From Xanthostigma xanthostigma (taxonomy: Eukaryota; Arthropoda; Insecta; Raphidioptera; Raphidiidae), in the NCBI GenBank assembly GCA_963575645.1, contig OY754464.1:33247501-33311500 (forward strand): a stretch of 64,000 nucleotides of DNA, read 5' to 3'. Positions 24,050 through 34,944 of this stretch are shown piece by piece. A model generated the notes under the pieces. That model saw nothing but the letters and a program-made list of their open reading frames with translations, was not told the DNA's origin and made no database searches. How positions within the stretch are numbered: position 1 is the stretch's first letter; each line of letters begins with the position of its first letter. Made by a program: the position numbers and the translations under genes.

Positions 24050-25490
24050 CTGCTTATTCTAAACGTATTTTTTAATTATTTAAAGTCATTCGCGTTGTGA
24101 TAACTTTAAGACGACCTTTTAAACACGATTTTTTTCGTTTACTAATCGTTCACTAAAACATATTTTTTTTTTTTAATGGAAGCAGTGCGTGTGTGTTAGC
24201 TGTATTATAAAGATTATCTTGATCGCACAAATAAGCAATTTTTATTTATTGTTATTTGGCTTCTACGTCTATATGCGTAATTAGCTACGAGCATATTCAA
24301 AAGTAAGTGAAATTATAAAAATTCAAACGGAAAGTTACATTGCATATATACATTACAAAATATGATTGTTTTCGGGCTTATGCATGTCAGTAAAGAGAAA
24401 TAAAAGTCCCGCATGCGCCGATCAAAACTTAGTGTTTTAGTACCTTTGGAAATTCTTTTTGGGATCGAAAGTAAGCGAAAGTGGCGTCATCGTATTCGAT
24501 GATTGTAATAGTATCTGATGGCTAACAATGTCCATTGTGCGATGTTTTTCGTATGTTACTAATGTTGTTCTTTTGCACTTATTACAAAAAGCATTTTTAA
24601 AAAATCGATCCTCCTTCAAAAAAGCCACTAAAAAGCGTAAATTAATAAAGTTTTGAGGTACGCGCCAATTTAATGAAGTACATAAATACATAAAAAGTTA
24701 TAGTAATTAAATTTGCGCTGACTTCAAAACTTTATTATTTTACTCTGTTAAATGGCATTTTTGGAAGGAAGTTTTTTTACACTTCTTATAACGTGCAGGT
24801 TAAGAATCAATTGATTTATTGTAGATTATAGGCGCTCGATAGTGCAGACTAAGTTGCTGAAGAAAAACGTATAGAGTATTTGCAAATAGCATCAAGATAT
24901 GAACAAAGAACACATACTGACAGACAAAAAGGTAGATATTTAAATCGAGACATTAAAGGAAAAGCATTAATATATTGTAATTCACATTCAGCACTTTAAA
25001 CACAATAAAATGAAAGACAATAAGATTAAATACAGACTCAACGAATTACCAGATTGTGAACGAAGCATGGTTACACCTCTGCTCAAAAAAAATTAGTCTA
25101 TTATAGTTGAGTCTGATTACACACGCTAGGGACATACGTTCAGAAGGTTTTGAATATAACATACACGTGAATAAATAAAAAAGAAACACAAATTCCAATA
25201 ACTAGAAATAGAACATAGGAAATCTTGCAATATCCATTTTCACGCAAAAGATTGTATTATTAGGCAACTGACATAAGTTGACAAAAACTGTAATACATGT
25301 GTTTTTTGTTAAATTCCGAACATTACATTCCATCAGGTACAATAATATGTAAAATCCAAAAAAAAAATATATAATTTCAAATCAGTGTTAAATTGATCGA
25401 ATTTTTACAAACTATAAAGTAATGACCATAATATGAATGACTTCGACGAATATTTAGTGTAGAAGTCCCCACTGTGTGAGAATGTTCATC
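24050..25490. other. Intronic AT-rich sequence, nothing recognised
   Basis: Only a short family B-like GCATGCGCCGAT segment near 24411-24422 stands out. Confidence 0.35.
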
Positions 25491-25496
25491 CATTCA

Positions 25497-25742
25497 TCCT
25501 GACTATGCCGATCGGCAAAGCTGGCACTATAGTGTGGACGTGACTGTCGGCTTCGTTATCAGGCAATTTTGTTGCCGATCGTAACAGCTTTGCCGATGGG
25601 CATAGTCAGGCCACAGCTTAACTACTCATCTTGTCGAAACCGAATACCGAACGCGACTGAAAAATATGTATGTGGACATATGCCGATTTCGAAGTGGCCA
25701 TTCGGCTATTTCACTCGGTATTGCCGATCGGCATAGTCAGGA
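25497..25742. mobile_element. MITE-like element with TCCTGACTATGCCGATCGGC termini
   Basis: The left end TCCTGACTATGCCGATCGGC is repeated inverted at the right (GCCGATCGGCATAGTCAGGA). A third, inverted partial copy (GCCGATGGGCATAGTCAGG) lies at about 25593-25611. It is GC-richer than the flanks and non-coding. A target duplication was not identified. Confidence 0.65.
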
Positions 25743-25749
25743 GTCAGGA

Positions 25750-27264
25750 CACAGCTAAGTCAGGTTTGGACTCAAACAAAACAGATTATTAATATCTATA
25801 ATATCAATGACTTTACTGAGCTATGAGTAAGTGTTACCGGCAACATTGAAGGTTATATTTTTCCGAAAAAAGGAAATACAACGTAACTTAGTTTAATTAA
25901 ATTAAATAATTCATATTTTCATTTTTTATTTAATTGATTTTTGTATCAAAATTTTCTTAGTTTGAGTAAACCTTAATGCGAAAAAATATAAATACTAATT
26001 GCCATCAATTTTCTTTATTTCTGACTTTGAATCTGATGTAGTATAGACGTATGCTTAGAATTTGTCACAGACGGACACGTTGTGATCTACGGGATGTGCA
26101 TCACAAAGATCTAATTTGCTCTGGTGCAATATTGCCGGAAATATTGCCACATTTTTGGCCATATGCATTTCCAAATTTCTGCCAATATTGTTGTTTTTAT
26201 ATTCTCAAACGGAAATTTATTATCATCTTGGCAACTTTTCGGTAATATGGGAACATAACTAATTGAAAATAATTTTAATTTTCGAGTCATTTTTTGTTTT
26301 GATCACTGTTTTTTTTATTTTTAATATAACTCGCCACATACTGATAATACGTTCCCCATAATACGCGTTCCAGCACAGATTTTTAAAATAACTGTGCATT
26401 CTTTTTTCCTGATAATGAGTAAAAAACGAAAAAAATCGGATAAGAATTTAAAATATCACGGGAGAAGTTAAATTTACCATCCGTGGCATTGCAGCGTTTA
26501 CACAGGAGGCCGCGATTGTATAAAATAATTGTCAGGGATAAGGAAACATCAGGAGAACTCAATTCTCAATTTCAACTCATAACAAATAGATGTGAGCCAA
26601 AATGTGTTCAAGTCATTTGAAATTTTCGATTTTCAATTAAAATAACATAATTATCTAGCAAAAATGTATTATCGATCAATTTTATGTGCAGTTTCAATTT
26701 TGAAATGTTAAAGAATGTAAAGCCCATCGTACACTTTGAAAGAAGTTATTTTCCCGCTATTAAAGCCGACCAAACGATACATTTATTATCACTACTGGTA
26801 CAGTAAAAGTTTGCTTACAGTGAATTTAGGTTTAATATATTCAAAAAATAAAATACCATAAACGTATTTTTTTCATTGTGCATACCGAGTTGTTCCTGCC
26901 ACCAAAGAGCATAAACTGTCGTTTACGCAATTCAAGCCTATTTGATTATTCCTAAATTCCCAAAGTAAGTATCTATAAACTAAATTAGTTTGTAACTCTT
27001 TATTATCTTATTCTTACTAAGCGGCTGAAGCAATTAAAAATGAACCAAATATTTTTATAATTTAAGAATGTTGAATAATCTACCGGTTTCCGTTAATTAA
27101 GTATACCAATAAATTATTAAACGAACGGATATCTATTAAATACAACTCATCCATTCATCGTCGATACACACGTACTGTACTATTCTTGGGTCTAAAGCTC
27201 ATTTGCATATTGTTCGAGCATTTTCTTATCGCCCTAAACTACTCTATTAACTATTATATAAGAC
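25750..27264. other. Intronic AT-rich sequence, nothing recognised
   Basis: No conserved frame or bounded repeat was seen. Confidence 0.35.
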
Positions 27265-27269
27265 AAGTA

Positions 27270-27544
27270 AGTTATATTCTGAGTTCAGAATATTTAGTTT
27301 TTAAAAAGAATTAAATTTTATATTGGTTTTACGTTTATTATATTTATTGTAAAGTTTTAATACATTATCTTAATTATAAGTTTAATACTAATTTCTAATG
27401 GGCAACCATATTCATTGGCTGTTCCTCTTAGAAGCTCTAATTAATAATTAGTTATTCTAACTGATTCTTAGCTCATCCGAGTGCATCCAACCACCGGATG
27501 GCGTGGGCTTATCTTTATGATAAAGTCATAGCTATTCATATAAC
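27270..27544 (-). repeat. 3' LTR of the errantivirus-like element
   Basis: 275 bp. On the minus strand it begins GTTATATGAATAGC and ends CAGAATATAACT. It matches the right-hand copy 32299-32573 without a difference that I can see. Confidence 0.92.
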
Positions 27545-27560
27545 AACTCCCTCCTTAAGA
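27545..27560 (-). promoter_or_regulatory. Polypurine tract
   Basis: Minus-strand AAGGAGGGAG immediately precedes the 3' LTR. This is the expected plus-strand primer site in reverse transcription. It overlaps the last env codons. Confidence 0.75.
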
Positions 27561-28838
27561 AGAAGCTGTCTCAGCTTCTTGTGATGAAATGAGGTCGTTA
27601 AGTCTCAATTTCAACGTTTCTATAGAAATTGCTTTTGCCGTTCTTTTTTTATAATAATAATACAAACCAATTGCGATAGTCAAAATAATTATAATTAAAT
27701 AAACTGGGATAAATGAATATTTATTGACTGTTTCAATAATCGGAACATGATGATTTATTTCTAATTGTTGCAAATTTTTGTAAACATCTACTAAATTGAT
27801 TTTATTTAAATTGACTTGGTTTGTTATTGTTGAGTTTGGAAAAATTAAATTTGGCAGTATTATTTCGTTCTTTATTTTATTCGTATTAGAATTAATAAAT
27901 GTTAATCCTTTTATTGTAAGGAAGCAATTCTTTGGTAGCTCCAGTAAAGATGGATATTTTATAAAATTATTATTTTTGCAATTACTATCGATTGGGAGTG
28001 TTTCAGAAGGAATGATTAAGTAATGCATTTGGTCAATTTGTTCAATTTTGCTTATAGCTAAATTATTATTATTCTTAACTAAATGGCAGGTGATCTTTTG
28101 TTTGTTGATCAGCTGACTGATGCAATCTTCTTTGATAGCTTCTTGTAATTTTCGGCTGCATATATAGGTTGGTCCAAAACGCTGGCATGCGTCGTCGCTG
28201 TACCATGTGTTTCGTCCATGAATTAGTACATAAGGTTTTGGGTAGTGGATCATGGTATTATTCTTACTAGGAATAGGGACCAGGTAATAATATTTATACG
28301 TATTCACTTTTACAATAGGTATATCCAAAATAAAATTGATTGTAGTATCTTGAATGTACACATGTACTTTGATTATTTCATAGTATCTTAATAAATCGTC
28401 ACTCGAAAATGGTAACTGATCTGGACCGTATACTTTAATAAGATTTACCAAGAGATCGTATAATTGTTGTGGTTGAACGACAGAGGTATGTAGTGTACCT
28501 TGTCTTGAAAAGCTTAGTGCTGTTTCTATATCAGTTAACAAGTTGTGAATATACATTAATTGATTGTTAATAAATTCTAATAGCATTTGTTTCTTATGGG
28601 CATCTGCTCTTTGAATTAAGAGATTGATTTGTGTTTCCAACAGAATTTGGTTATGGGTTATGTTTTCTAAAGCATCTTTAAAATTATTCATTAACTTTGT
28701 GTTAAGCGAAGTTGCAGTGAGAGTTTGTGTTTTTAAATTGTTATGATTTTGTTCTAAGATATTTATTAGTTTGTCATATCGTTCTGCATCTGTATAATCT
28801 AAGTTTCCAGATATAAATTTTATTGCACTGCCCAACAT
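27555..28838 (-). CDS. env: Env-like protein, fusion subunit only (N-terminus missing)
   Basis: A 427-codon frame. The ATG lies four codons after an R-T-K-R|G-L furin-type motif that is in the same frame but upstream of the Met. The start region (LGSAIKFISGNLD) resembles the fusion-peptide area of errantivirus Env and baculovirus F-type proteins. It continues with a long helical, Asn/Leu-rich region, conserved Cys in the ectodomain (for example DDACQRFG and YICSRKL), a transmembrane helix near residues 376-398 and a short basic cytoplasmic tail. No signal peptide or receptor-binding subunit is visible: the frame is closed by a stop about 12 codons before the furin motif. The gap to the pol stop is five bases. 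Intact errantiviruses express Env from a spliced mRNA. This copy is defective. Confidence 0.8.
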   Translation of the reverse strand: MLGSAIKFISGNLDYTDAERYDKLINILEQNHNNLKTQTLTATSLNTKLMNNFKDALENITHNQILLETQINLLIQRADAHKKQMLLEFINNQLMYIHNLLTDIETALSFSRQGTLHTSVVQPQQLYDLLVNLIKVYGPDQLPFSSDDLLRYYEIIKVHVYIQDTTINFILDIPIVKVNTYKYYYLVPIPSKNNTMIHYPKPYVLIHGRNTWYSDDACQRFGPTYICSRKLQEAIKEDCISQLINKQKITCHLVKNNNNLAISKIEQIDQMHYLIIPSETLPIDSNCKNNNFIKYPSLLELPKNCFLTIKGLTFINSNTNKIKNEIILPNLIFPNSTITNQVNLNKINLVDVYKNLQQLEINHHVPIIETVNKYSFIPVYLIIIILTIAIGLYYYYKKRTAKAISIETLKLRLNDLISSQEAETASS

Positions 28839-28843
28839 ATTAA

Positions 28844-31798
28844 CTAAACCTCTTTTTGTTCTGTTAGTTGTTCGTGTACATGTTTATACAAATCTTTTAT
28901 TGTCTGTCTGTGATTTTCTGTATAGTTGTTGTAGTATCTACGGGAAAAATCTATTTCTAATGAGTCTTTCCTGTCAATATGACCAAAAACTAGTTCTTTA
29001 GGTGTGAATTTAGTTGCTGAATGAATTGAATTGTTGTAAGCAAGGATAGCATAAGCCATTTGGTTTTCTGTGGTTAAAATTTTCTTTTCCAAATTAATTA
29101 TTCTGAGATGTTCGACAAGTGTCGAATGTAGGCGTTCAATTAAACCATTACTTTGTGGGTGTAGAGCAGTAGTATGGTGTATGTTAATACTGTGTGTTCT
29201 ACAATATTCTTTAAAAAATGAGTTCGTAAACGTAGCTTCATTATCGGAAATTATTGTATTTGGAATTGGAAATAAAGAAAAATGTTGAGTTAGTTTATCT
29301 ATTATCGAAACTGTAGTAGTGCTAGATACAAAATAGGCTGAGGCGAATTTTGAGAAAGCATCTACAATTGTTAAAAATTTATCCTTACGATATGAAAATA
29401 AATCTATGTGTATAATTTCAAATGGTCTCGTTGTTGTAGGTGTTATTTCTAAAGGGGGATTTATGGGTTTTCTGTCATATTTGCATCTTTGGCATATTAC
29501 GCAATTATTTATAAATCTAGTGATATGGTCTAGCATTTTTGTCCAATAATAAATTTTGCAAAGACGTAAACGCGTTTCGATTATTCCACGATGGTTAGTT
29601 TTGGATATATGATATATCGATATTAGACTTTCTTGTTCATCGGTATCATAGACATCCTGTAAAAAGGTGTTGGTTTGTTTTAAACGATAAGAAGTATTTT
29701 TAAAAGTGTTCTGTATTAATGTCATGAAACGTGAGTATTGTGCTTGTGGTGCAGAATTGAAATAGATTCCATACGTGCTGTTCGGGTCTATGTATTCTTT
29801 GAATAGCGTTATCAAGTCGTTTTCAAAGTCTTCATCTGATATGTCAGCTGTTATTCTAATCTTTTTATTATTAAAGAGATGTTCTACTTTAGGTTTATTC
29901 AATTTGGGGTTAACAAAATTTATAATAATTTGTTTTGCAAAATAATTTAATGCTCTTTCGCCTATAGGTATTTCTAAAATTAAATCTTCATTAGCGTTTG
30001 AATGAACTGTTTCGTTGGGATCAGGATTATTATTTTCAGAATCTGGATTGGGAATAATTTCTGTTTGTTTGGCAATTATATCATCTAAATCGTTTAGAAT
30101 TTCACTAAGTTCTTCTTGTGACAAATTCGAATCTCCAGGGTTTGGTATTAGAGAAAGTGTATCAATAACTAAGTCGTCTGTTTCTTTAGTGTGTATTTCT
30201 ATTCGTGAGAGTGCGTCTGCATTGCAATTCATTTTGCCTTTCTTATAAACAATTTCATAATCATATTCCAACAATTTAAGTCTCCATCGGATTAATTTAG
30301 AATTCGGATCTTTTAAATTAAACAAGTACTGTAAAGGTTTGTGATCTGTTACTAGCGTAAACTTTCGTCCAAAGACGTAAGGTCTAAATTTGTTAACTGA
30401 CCACACGATTGCAAGCAATTCTTTTTCTACAGTGGAATAATTTTGTTCGTGAGAATTTAAAGTACGTGAAATATATGAAATTGGTTTATCGGATCCTATG
30501 GGTCCTTGTGACAGAACTGCGCCTATAGCAAAGTTCGAGGCGTCCGTAGTAATGAGAAAGGGTTTTGAGAAATCAGGATATTGTCTAAAAAAATCACTGT
30601 CGTTTGACTCGTTAAAATCCGGGTTGGTATCATCATAACACAAATTTTCATTATAGGTTCCGTTATATAGTGTAGGTGTATCATTGATAGGTAAGTTGGG
30701 ATATGGTTCTTCGTTTGTTGGTGTTAGATCGCATGTTTCAGCATTGAACAATTCTTGTGATACAAATTTTGGTGGTTCATTTGATTTGGTCTGATAAGGT
30801 TGATTATAGCGGAAGTTTTGATTTGGAATAAAATTCTTTCTTTGAGGGATTGTTGATGTAGTACTCATAGGTGTTGGTTTTTCTAGCACTCTGTTTTGTT
30901 GTGGTCTAAAGACATTTTGATTTTGAGTACCGAAAACTTGTCTATTAGTGGGATATTTTTGGTTTATTGGTCTCTGATTGATATTTGTTATTGGTTGAGA
31001 CGGAAATGTTTGTCTTTGTGTTGGATTATGAGATGCGGAGTGTGTTGGTGTGTTCGAATTGTTATAATTCGTTCTAGGTGAATAATTAGTGTTTTGTTGT
31101 TTACGTTGTTGAATGTTTTGTTGTGTTGGATAATGTCCAATGTTTTGACTTTGTGTAAATATAATGTTTTTAGCTTCTGCAAGAGTAGTTGGCTTTTGAT
31201 TACGCAGATAATTCGCCATTGGTTCTTGGATATATTTTAATAAGGTAGCTAAAGCTAAATTTGTATATTCAGCAATAAGAAGTTCTCTTTCAGTTTTTAC
31301 ATTGTGGTGTAAAGTAATGTATTGAGTTAGGATTTCTAAATGCGATTCTATTTGTTCAAGGAATTGTAAATATGTTTGTCCTTGTCTATGTCTAATATTA
31401 AGAAGTTGAAATACTAGATCGGTTTTGTCTCTTTTATCTCCAAAATTTAGAATTAGTGTTTCTTTAAGGTCTACCCAGTTGGATACAGGGTTTATATTTA
31501 GGCATCTGGCTGCTTTACCAGTCACACGTGATATTATTCCATGAAATATAATTTCATTTTGAAAATTTAAGACGTTTGTGGTATCGCCATAAGTTGCTAA
31601 TAATTTTTCTGATAAATTTAGAAATCGGTGTAATTGAATGACGTTGTCGCCAGTGAATTCAGGAATTATTTTTAGTAAATTTAAATCAAAATTTGGAGGT
31701 GCCATTGTATTTTGAATTCTAGTTGGATTCTCTAAGCTATCTAAATTTCCTAGTACTTCGATGAGATCACTTAAATTTATATTGCTGTTGTTTGACAT
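28844..31798 (-). CDS. Gag-RNase H-integrase fusion frame (protease and most RT deleted)
   Basis: 984 codons from a true ATG (31796-31798). Residues 1 to about 400 are gag-like: a helical capsid-type part, then a Gln/Asn/Pro/Arg-rich nucleocapsid-like part without CCHC knuckles. At about residue 402 (nt 30590-30600) the frame passes straight into the RT connection and RNase H (QYPDFSKPF, TTDAS, ELLAIVW, VTDHKPL, NADALSR). Integrase follows: the zinc part has HRG and CVICQRC, and the DDE core shows HIDLFSY, ISDNEATF and HPQSNGLIERLH. The protease DTG motif and the RT fingers and palm, including YxDD, are absent. The integrase C-terminal region is truncated. In intact relatives gag and pol are separate frames linked by -1 frameshifting; here a deletion has fused them in frame. 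Confidence 0.88.
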   Translation of the reverse strand: MSNNSNINLSDLIEVLGNLDSLENPTRIQNTMAPPNFDLNLLKIIPEFTGDNVIQLHRFLNLSEKLLATYGDTTNVLNFQNEIIFHGIISRVTGKAARCLNINPVSNWVDLKETLILNFGDKRDKTDLVFQLLNIRHRQGQTYLQFLEQIESHLEILTQYITLHHNVKTERELLIAEYTNLALATLLKYIQEPMANYLRNQKPTTLAEAKNIIFTQSQNIGHYPTQQNIQQRKQQNTNYSPRTNYNNSNTPTHSASHNPTQRQTFPSQPITNINQRPINQKYPTNRQVFGTQNQNVFRPQQNRVLEKPTPMSTTSTIPQRKNFIPNQNFRYNQPYQTKSNEPPKFVSQELFNAETCDLTPTNEEPYPNLPINDTPTLYNGTYNENLCYDDTNPDFNESNDSDFFRQYPDFSKPFLITTDASNFAIGAVLSQGPIGSDKPISYISRTLNSHEQNYSTVEKELLAIVWSVNKFRPYVFGRKFTLVTDHKPLQYLFNLKDPNSKLIRWRLKLLEYDYEIVYKKGKMNCNADALSRIEIHTKETDDLVIDTLSLIPNPGDSNLSQEELSEILNDLDDIIAKQTEIIPNPDSENNNPDPNETVHSNANEDLILEIPIGERALNYFAKQIIINFVNPKLNKPKVEHLFNNKKIRITADISDEDFENDLITLFKEYIDPNSTYGIYFNSAPQAQYSRFMTLIQNTFKNTSYRLKQTNTFLQDVYDTDEQESLISIYHISKTNHRGIIETRLRLCKIYYWTKMLDHITRFINNCVICQRCKYDRKPINPPLEITPTTTRPFEIIHIDLFSYRKDKFLTIVDAFSKFASAYFVSSTTTVSIIDKLTQHFSLFPIPNTIISDNEATFTNSFFKEYCRTHSINIHHTTALHPQSNGLIERLHSTLVEHLRIINLEKKILTTENQMAYAILAYNNSIHSATKFTPKELVFGHIDRKDSLEIDFSRRYYNNYTENHRQTIKDLYKHVHEQLTEQKEV

Positions 31799-32085
31799 TC
31801 GCTTATTAGGCTACAATCAATTTGATTTTTTACAAATTTTTGTTACAACAAAAAAATTTAAATTGGGATTCAAATATTTCACAATATTGTTAGTAAGAGA
31901 AAATATTAGTATAAGACGGAATAAATGACTTACATTGTTCGTAGTAGCATTGTTGATGTTGAATTTTGTTGTATGGGATTCTTCTTTACTTGGCTACGTT
32001 GTGAAGGGCTTACCGGCCTTCGGAGCAAAGGGCTCAAAATTGTGTATAGTTGATTTCACTTAATTTTAGTTAGATAATTATTCAC

Positions 32086-32275
32086 TTGTTAATTATTTAT
32101 TTTACTTTTAATTTCTTAAAATAGGGTGTTGATTTTCACTCACTCTTCCCTTTTTAAGTTACGACGTTAGTTTTATTTTATTAATTTTCTTATTATATTT
32201 TATTTGTTTCACTTCACTGAACGTTGGTTCGTATTTTAATATAGAGTTAAATGATTTTCGCTCACTCTCCCCTTT
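32086..32275 (-). other. Leader of the element with two similar motifs
   Basis: The untranslated leader carries GATTTTCACTCACTCTTCCC (32131-32155 region) and GATTTTCGCTCACTCTCCCC (32250-32275 region) on the + strand, spaced about 119 bases apart. This could be a small regulatory duplication; gypsy-type leaders can carry insulators, but no known site is recognised. Confidence 0.4.
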
Positions 32276-32285
32276 TTTTAAAAAA

Positions 32286-32298
32286 TGCCGACTGCGCC
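32286..32298 (-). promoter_or_regulatory. Primer-binding site, tRNA-Ser-like
   Basis: Directly after the 5' LTR, the minus strand reads GGCGCAGTCGGCA, with a preceding T shared with the LTR end. TGGCGCAGTCGG resembles the tRNA-Ser-complementary site of 17.6/297-type errantiviruses. The primer identity is inferred. Confidence 0.6.
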
Positions 32299-32573
32299 AG
32301 TTATATTCTGAGTTCAGAATATTTAGTTTTTAAAAAGAATTAAATTTTATATTGGTTTTACGTTTATTATATTTATTGTAAAGTTTTAATACATTATCTT
32401 AATTATAAGTTTAATACTAATTTCTAATGGGCAACCATATTCATTGGCTGTTCCTCTTAGAAGCTCTAATTAATAATTAGTTATTCTAACTGATTCTTAG
32501 CTCATCCGAGTGCATCCAACCACCGGATGGCGTGGGCTTATCTTTATGATAAAGTCATAGCTATTCATATAAC
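32299..32573 (-). repeat. 5' LTR of the errantivirus-like element
   Basis: 275 bp, apparently identical to 27270-27544. The outer edge is followed by the target duplication AAGTA. Confidence 0.92.
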
Positions 32574-32998
32574 AAGTATCCGAAAAATAATTTTGACTAT
32601 GTGAACTAAAATCGAGGGCTAATGACACCAGTCGATTCTAATTAAATGGGTAGACCATTTTTTTTTTGCAAATCGTAAGGAGTTACGAAAAAGTTAAGTG
32701 GTGAGTTTAAAATTTAGTTTTCTGAACGGGTGGGTCCACCATCTTGATAAGAAGGGTGTAATAGTAGATCTCTCAAAAATTTTGTAGACAGCAATTTTGT
32801 AGATAAAAAAAATGCTCTCCAACTTTTATTAATAACTTTTATAGGTATAGCGTTACGCTTATTAGCCTGTCACCGTGACCGTAGTAATAGTAATTACGTC
32901 CGTATTTTGTAGCAATAAAAAAATGTTATATGACTTTATAAATTATTTCTTATTCTATAATCCATTTTTTTACATTTAAATTAAACATTTAATTAAAC

Positions 32999-33359
32999 CA
33001 GTGTTTTTCAACCTGTGGGTCGCGACCCCCTGGGGGGTCGCGAAGCTTCTGTAGGGAGGTCGCCAGAGATCGAGAGAATTTTAGTAATACTACCTATGTG
33101 CGTAAATTGCGTTAGTTATAGTTATCAATTGGCGACGTATTCGATGTATGTAATTGTAAAATAATGTGTTTTACGTACTATATTATGTACTTATATCCGA
33201 ATCCTAATTATGGAGACGTATAAAAACGTCGTATGGAATAAATATTTGTAACACTGTAACATACACATACATACATGATGAAAAGCGAAGGGTCGGGGGG
33301 TCGCGAAATATTTTTTCATGCCAGGGGGGTCGCATCATGAAAAAGGTTGAAAAACACTG
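32999..33359. mobile_element. hAT-like MITE, 361 bp, 8-bp target duplication
   Basis: Exact 8-bp repeats AATTAAAC lie at 32991-32998 and 33360-33367. The terminal inverted repeats are CAGTGTTTTTCAACC / GGTTGAAAAACACTG, typical of hAT non-autonomous elements. Subterminal GTCGCGACCCCC and GGGGGGTCGCGA segments also pair. No transposase. It sits at the 5' edge of the LINE at 33.4 kb. Confidence 0.9.
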
Positions 33360-33927
33360 AATTAAACAATAGACTACAGCAGTATATTGCGTATAGTTCT
33401 AGTACGTGCATAGATAATATTATCACCAACTCATTAGAATACGAAGCCCAAGTTCTAAAATGCAACATTTCAGATCATTATGCCACTCAGTTATCCTTTG
33501 AAAAATTAAATAAATCTGATAAGCCCACCAGTAGTTTTAAGAGATCGTATTCTGATTACAACATAGATTATTTTTGTTTTCTATTAAAATCAGAACTATG
33601 GGACGAAATTTTAGCAACTACTGACATTAATGTAAGTTTTAATATATTTTTTAACACGTTTATGTTCTATTTTAACTCTGCGTTTCCTACTAAAGCTTTT
33701 AAGGCGCAAAGAAAGAAACCTCGGTGGATTTCCGACATTGTAATATACCATAAAGAACAATTAATGTTGTTATTTAATTTATATAAATCTGACAATAGTT
33801 ATAATAGTACTAACAGACGCTCGAACTTGGTCCGGTCCGACAACGGACATGGTACGGCGGATCAAGTCCGCTGCTTGCAACAGACGACCGGATCTGTCAG
33901 TCTCCTTGTGTACACAGTTACGTAATC

Positions 33928-34248
33928 ATGCCTATGATTAAGCGCGCGAAAATTGCGATTGTTCTAGCGGCAACGTTAATGCCGCCACAAACAACAAGGA
34001 AGAAAAGAAAGGAGTGGGCAAAATTCTATTTGAAAGATCACGATGAATTTAGTCATATGAAGTTAATAAAATCGCTTGATAGCGAAGATTATATTTTGAA
34101 TAACACTCCCGAAGAATTTCTAGAGCGTTGTTACGCGCTTCTCTGTTACAATATAACTTATCTGATAGATCCCACAAACATGAGAAATCTTTTTATAATA
34201 CCAATACTCCACCAAGAACTTCGCGTTCTGTCAAAATTTCTGTCATGT
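33928..34248 (+). pseudogene. Harbinger transposase N-terminal fragment
   Basis: The frame begins at ATG 33928. After a hydrophobic Ala/Ile-rich start it reads TRKKRKEWAKFYLKDHDEFS followed by LIKSLDSEDY. This resembles the 'KRR.W.....KR...G.FH.L..EL...D...Y' segment at the start of HARBI1-like nucleases. The alignment ends near residue 70, and the DDE core is absent. The frame runs into the hAT MITE at 34257. It is an internally deleted remnant, not an active enzyme. Confidence 0.55.
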
Positions 34249-34256
34249 TGCACAAC

Positions 34257-34600
34257 CAGGGCCGTATTTAGGGGAGGGCAACCGGGGCTACAGCCCCGGG
34301 GCCACCACAAAAGAGGGACCCCCACAATAGAGACTTTGGAAAAAAAATTCAAATTTCCTGAGCATTGAAAGTGATTTACTTCGGGAACTGGATTTCAGCT
34401 CGGAAAGTTCTGTTCGTCAATGCTAAAATTTAATTTTTAGATAATTCTTGTTTCTGATTATATTTATATGTTTGTTAAATAATAAAAGAATCTATACTTG
34501 GTTTCACAATAAATTATTTATTGGAAAAATCGACTGAAAAAAATTGTCCATTTTATTTGGAAAATAATTTGGGGCCTCCAGACCTCTAAATCCGGCATTG
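34257..34600. mobile_element. hAT-like MITE 1 inside the Harbinger-like element, 344 bp
   Basis: Exact target duplication TGCACAAC at 34249-34256 and 34601-34608. The termini CAGGGCCGTATTTAGGGG / CCTCTAAATCCGGCATTG are inverted with mismatches (consensus CAGGGCCGGATTTAG). This is a classical hAT non-autonomous design, with an AT-rich interior. Confidence 0.9.
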
Positions 34601-34758
34601 TGCACAACGTTTTGAATTACAATGACGTCGTTATACGGTTATATGTATCAAGTCCGTCATACTGCTCTACGCACGCTCGGATATTGTACCGGACCGGACC
34701 AAGTACGATGTGTATTTCATCGAACCGGGCGGACACGCAGACTACTGTACAGACGAAC

Positions 34759-34944
34759 CAGGCGCGGTCGCAGCCTGAAATTTTGGGGGGGGTCACTCAC
34801 TACACTAATAAAAAAAGTCGTCTTTTTGTATTGTAGCTAAACATTTTCTTTTATTATTTGACAAATTTTTGAGATTTTTCAATTTGACTTTAGATTTTGG
34901 GGGGGGTCATGTCCCCTGTGACCCCCCCCTTCGGACCGCGCCTG
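34759..34944. mobile_element. hAT-like MITE 2 inside the Harbinger-like element, 186 bp
   Basis: Exact target duplication AGACGAAC at 34751-34758 and 34945-34952. Termini CAGGCGCGGTC / GACCGCGCCTG (one base differs further in). Internal G8/C8 runs pair with each other (GGGGGGGGTCA / TGACCCCCCCC), so the ends can fold. Confidence 0.9.

Larger units (their letters stand above)
27270..32573 (-). mobile_element. Gypsy/errantivirus-like LTR retroelement (provirus), internally deleted
   Basis: Two 275-bp LTRs that look identical base for base bound a 5304-bp element. The 5-bp target duplication AAGTA flanks it (27265-27269 and 32574-32578). On the minus strand the order is 5' LTR, primer-binding site, leader, a 984-codon gag-RNase H-integrase frame, a 427-codon env-like frame, polypurine tract and 3' LTR. 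Errantiviruses are usually about 7-7.5 kb; here protease, most of RT, the C-terminus of integrase and the N-terminus of env are missing. LTR identity suggests a recent insertion, and missing enzymes suggest it moved in trans. It lies antisense to the host gene within intron 2. Confidence 0.9.

Noticed and set aside
27555..31798. Complete, infectious-type provirus
   Set aside because: Protease, the RT catalytic core, the integrase C-terminus and the Env N-terminus are all absent.
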